Assembly (NCBI GenBank): GCA_963755085.1
Contig: CAVWIN010000019.1
Span: forward strand, 21,563 to 85,562
DNA: 64,000 nt
Direction: 5' to 3'
Origin: JACVRM01 sp963755085
GTDB taxonomy: Bacteria > Actinomycetota > Thermoleophilia > Gaiellales > Gaiellaceae
Below, piece after piece: positions 61,508 to 64,000 of the stretch. The notes beneath the pieces were generated by a model. It was given only the letters and a program-made list of their open reading frames with translations, ran no database searches and was not told the DNA's origin. Both the position numbers and the translations under genes were made by a program. Positions within the stretch are counted from its first letter, which is position 1. Every line of letters starts with the position of its first letter.

Positions 61508-64000
61508 GTGAAGGGGAGAAGAAGAGCCGGCGCAGTCGCCGGAATGGCTTTCGCCTGCCTGACACTCGCCGCGCTCGCGGCGGGAACGACGCTCGTCGCA
61601 AACAGCGAGGCGGCGAAGCCCGCGCCACCGACCAACTGCCTGTCCGGATCGAAGAACGGGAAGATCAAGCACGTCATCTATCTGCAGTTCGACAACGTGC
61701 ACTGGCGTCGGGACAACCCGAACGTCCCGTCGGACCTCGAGCAGATGCCGCACCTGCTCGACTTCATGACGAAGAACGGCACGTTCAACACGAATGACCA
61801 CACTGTCCTGATCTCCCACACGGGCGGCGGGATCCTGAGCACGCTTACCGGGCTCTATCCCGACCGGCACGGCCAGGCGGTCTCGAACTCGTACGGCTAC
61901 TTCACGCCGGCGCCGGGCGTCGGCTTCTCGTCCTCGTTCAAGTACTGGACCGATTTCACGGACGGGGGCAACCCGGCGAACAACCCGCCGACGCCGTCGG
62001 CTGATCCGAACTACAACATGGTCAACAACGACCCCGCGTCGCTCGGCGGCACGGGCGCTACCCGCAACGCGCCGGCCCCGTGGGCGCCGTTCACCCGCGC
62101 CGGCTGCGACGTCGGCAACGTGGGCGTCGCGAACACGGTGCTCGAGAACAACACCGCGATCATCCTGCGGAACCCCGGCGCGACGACGTTCGCCGCCGCG
62201 GCACCCGCGGGCTCGACCAACGTGAAGGTCGCCAGCGTCACGGGCCTGTCGGCCGGCCAGAACGTGGTCCTGGAGAGCGGGACGGCTACGTCCGAGCTCG
62301 CCACGATCGCGAGCGTCGGCACCGCCGGCTCCGGCGGCACCGGCGTCAACCTCACCGCACCGACTGCGAAGGCACACGCCCTGAACGGTGCCTTCACCGT
62401 CTACGCCACCGACCCGACGGGCGACATGACGCGCGTCTTCGGCGAGGGCTCGCCGGAGTGGGTCGAGGGCCGCAACTCGCAGATCGCCCAGTCCGGCACG
62501 GCCGCGCGCACCCTCGCGCAGACCGACTTCGTCGGCTACGCGATCCACTGCACGAACGCAGCCGGGAGCATCTGCGCGGGCAACACGAACGCCAAGCCGG
62601 ATCCGCTGCCCGACGAGGCAGGCGGCTACAGCGGCTACAAGGCGCTCTTCGGCGCCAAGTACGTCAACCCGGCGATCACGGGCGGCAGCCCGTCCGTGAA
62701 CGGGATCAACGGCAACCCGATCACCGATCAGTTCAACCAGCCGGGCTTCCCGGGCTTCGACGGCATGTTCCCGAACAACACGCTGGGCGAGGTCGCCCAG
62801 ATGCAGGAGCGCGGGATCCCCGTGACCTTCGGGTACCTCTCCGATGCGCACGACATGCACGGCAAGGCGGGGGAGATTCACATCGCCATGGGGCCGGGAG
62901 AGAAGGCCTACCACGATCAGCTCGTGGCCTACGACAACGCGTTCGCCGGCTTCTTCGACCGGCTGAAGAGCGACGGCATCAAGAAGGACAACACGCTCTT
63001 CGTCGTCACCGTCGAGGAGGGCGACCACGTCGCCGCCACCGCGCCGGACGGGCCGTGCGACGGCGTCACGGTGTTCTGCACGTACAGCGCACCGGGCCAC
63101 ACCGTCACCGAGGTCAACGGCGACCTCAAGCGGCTCGTCGCGACCTACAACGCGAGCCATGGCACGAGCGCGACGACGAACTTCAGCGTCCACCGCGACC
63201 TGGCGCCGAACGTCTACATCACCGGCAACCCGGCGCGCGACTCGTCGACCGCCCGCACGCTCGAGCAGGCGATGAGCGACATGAACGTGACCAACCCGCT
63301 CTCGAACGGAGGAGAACCTGTTCGTGGCGATGGCAGACCCGGTCGAGGAGGCGACCCTGCACATGTCGACCGCGGACGCGAAACGGCTGCCGACATTCAC
63401 GCCGTTCGCACAAGGCGACTACTTCCTGAACGCCTCGTCGACGGTCCCGTGCGCGAACAACGACCTCAACGCGTGCGTGTTCCTGCCGAATACGGCGGGG
63501 TCCACGCAGACGTTCGCGTGGAACCACGGCGGCATCCAGCCTGAGATCGCCAACACGTGGATTGGTTGGGTCGGGCCAGGGATCGAGAAGAAGGGCGGCA
63601 CCGACAAGGTGTGGACCGACCACACCGACGTCCGGCCGACGATCCTGGCGCTGCTCGGCCTGAAGGACGACTACGTCAGCGACGGCCGCGTCGACACCGA
63701 GTTCATCAAGGGCGACGCGTTGCCCAAGTCACTCAAGGGCGGCAAGGTCGAGGAGCTCGGCCAGGCGTGGAAGGAGATCAACGCGCCGTTCGGGCCGTTC
63801 GCGGCCGCAACGCTCACCGCGTCCACCGGGGCGCTGGCGAGCCACACGTTCGACGACGGCACGTACACGAAGACCGAGAACGCGATCCAGGATCTGACCG
63901 CCGAGCGCGACACGCTCGCGTCGAAGATCCGGCTCGCGCTCAACGACGCCGAGTTCAACGGCCAGAAGATCGACGAGAAGGACGCCAAGAACTGGATCGG
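61508..64000 (+). pseudogene. Secreted alkaline-phosphatase-superfamily phosphoesterase, one frameshift, runs off the window
   Basis: AAGGAGG precedes GTG. Signal peptide about 1-36 (AGMAFACLTLAALAAGTTLV). The mature part begins IKHVIYLQFDNVHWRRDNPN (metal Asp), then HTVLISHTGGGILSTLTGLY (nucleophile-region Ser/Thr), GLYPDRHGQAVSNSYGYF, and the second metal site LFVVTVEEGDHVAATAPDGP. Near 63311 an extra G in GGAGGAG shifts the frame. The protein continues in frame two as NLFVAMADPVEEATLHMSTA to KVWTDHTDVRPTILALLGLK (metal His-x-Asp) and on to the edge. Family: phosphodiesterase/phosphopentomutase/sulfatase-like. Substrate unknown. Confidence 0.75.

Overview
This 64 kb window is very GC-rich, gene-dense bacterial DNA. 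Start-stop overlaps of the GTGA/ATGA/TGATG type and GTG starts are frequent. The SOS box upstream of lexA is of the Gram-positive CGAAC-N4-GTTCG type, the tRNA-Leu lacks an encoded CCA, and a YerC/YecD-type TrpR-like protein sits in the histidine cluster. Together these suggest a high-GC actinobacterium, plausibly a Thermoleophilia/Gaiellales-like lineage. That placement is an inference from style, not a database match.

Layout. 1-2.7 kb: end of a peptide-type ABC importer. 2.9-6.5 kb: a primary-like sigma-70 factor and a topoisomerase III. 6.6-8.9 kb: a translationally coupled trio (acyltransferase, 5'-3' exonuclease, HDAC-family deacetylase). 9.1-11.3 kb: divergent NarL-type regulator and histidine kinase. 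11.3-18.3 kb: histidine biosynthesis, with hisA divergent from yerC-like/hisG/hisD/hisC::hisB/hisH/hisF/hisIE. hisC and hisB form one continuous reading frame, an uncommon fusion. 18.4-40.3 kb: an oligosaccharide-use region (GH1, a complete ABC importer of the oligopeptide/cellodextrin family, GH130, two divergent GH94 phosphorylase genes, a LacI regulator with paired operators), interleaved with class III cyclases, a RodZ-like protein, an ornithine-cyclodeaminase-like protein and acylphosphatase. 40.9-41.2 kb: RNase P RNA. 43.8-44.8 kb: lexA with its SOS box and tRNA-Leu(GAG). 44.8-47.8 kb: tldD/tldE and secG. 48-51 kb: a glycosyltransferase divergent from a methionine-salvage pair (short RuBisCO-like protein plus mtnA), with a 31-bp perfect palindrome between them. 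51-55 kb: a propeller-marR-acyl-CoA mutase operon divergent from a moaD-moaE fusion, separated by a 40-bp double palindrome. 55-56 kb: decayed gene fragments and a 49-residue membrane protein. 56.2-61.4 kb: a DUF4386 protein and a phosphorelay-to-cyclase operon (a hybrid kinase with four PAS repeats and an HPt domain, then a REC-cyclase). 61.5 kb to the end: a secreted phosphoesterase.

Two themes stand out. The first is cyclic-nucleotide signalling: there are four class III cyclase genes, each fused to a different partner (zinc ribbon/ATPase/TPR; alpha/beta hydrolase; ATPase/TPR; REC). The second is reading-frame damage. Five genes between 33.5 and 43.8 kb, and one at 63.3 kb, are recognisable throughout but broken by single-base frame changes, while genes between them are intact. 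Either local assembly indels or recent decay could explain this, and the sequence alone does not decide.
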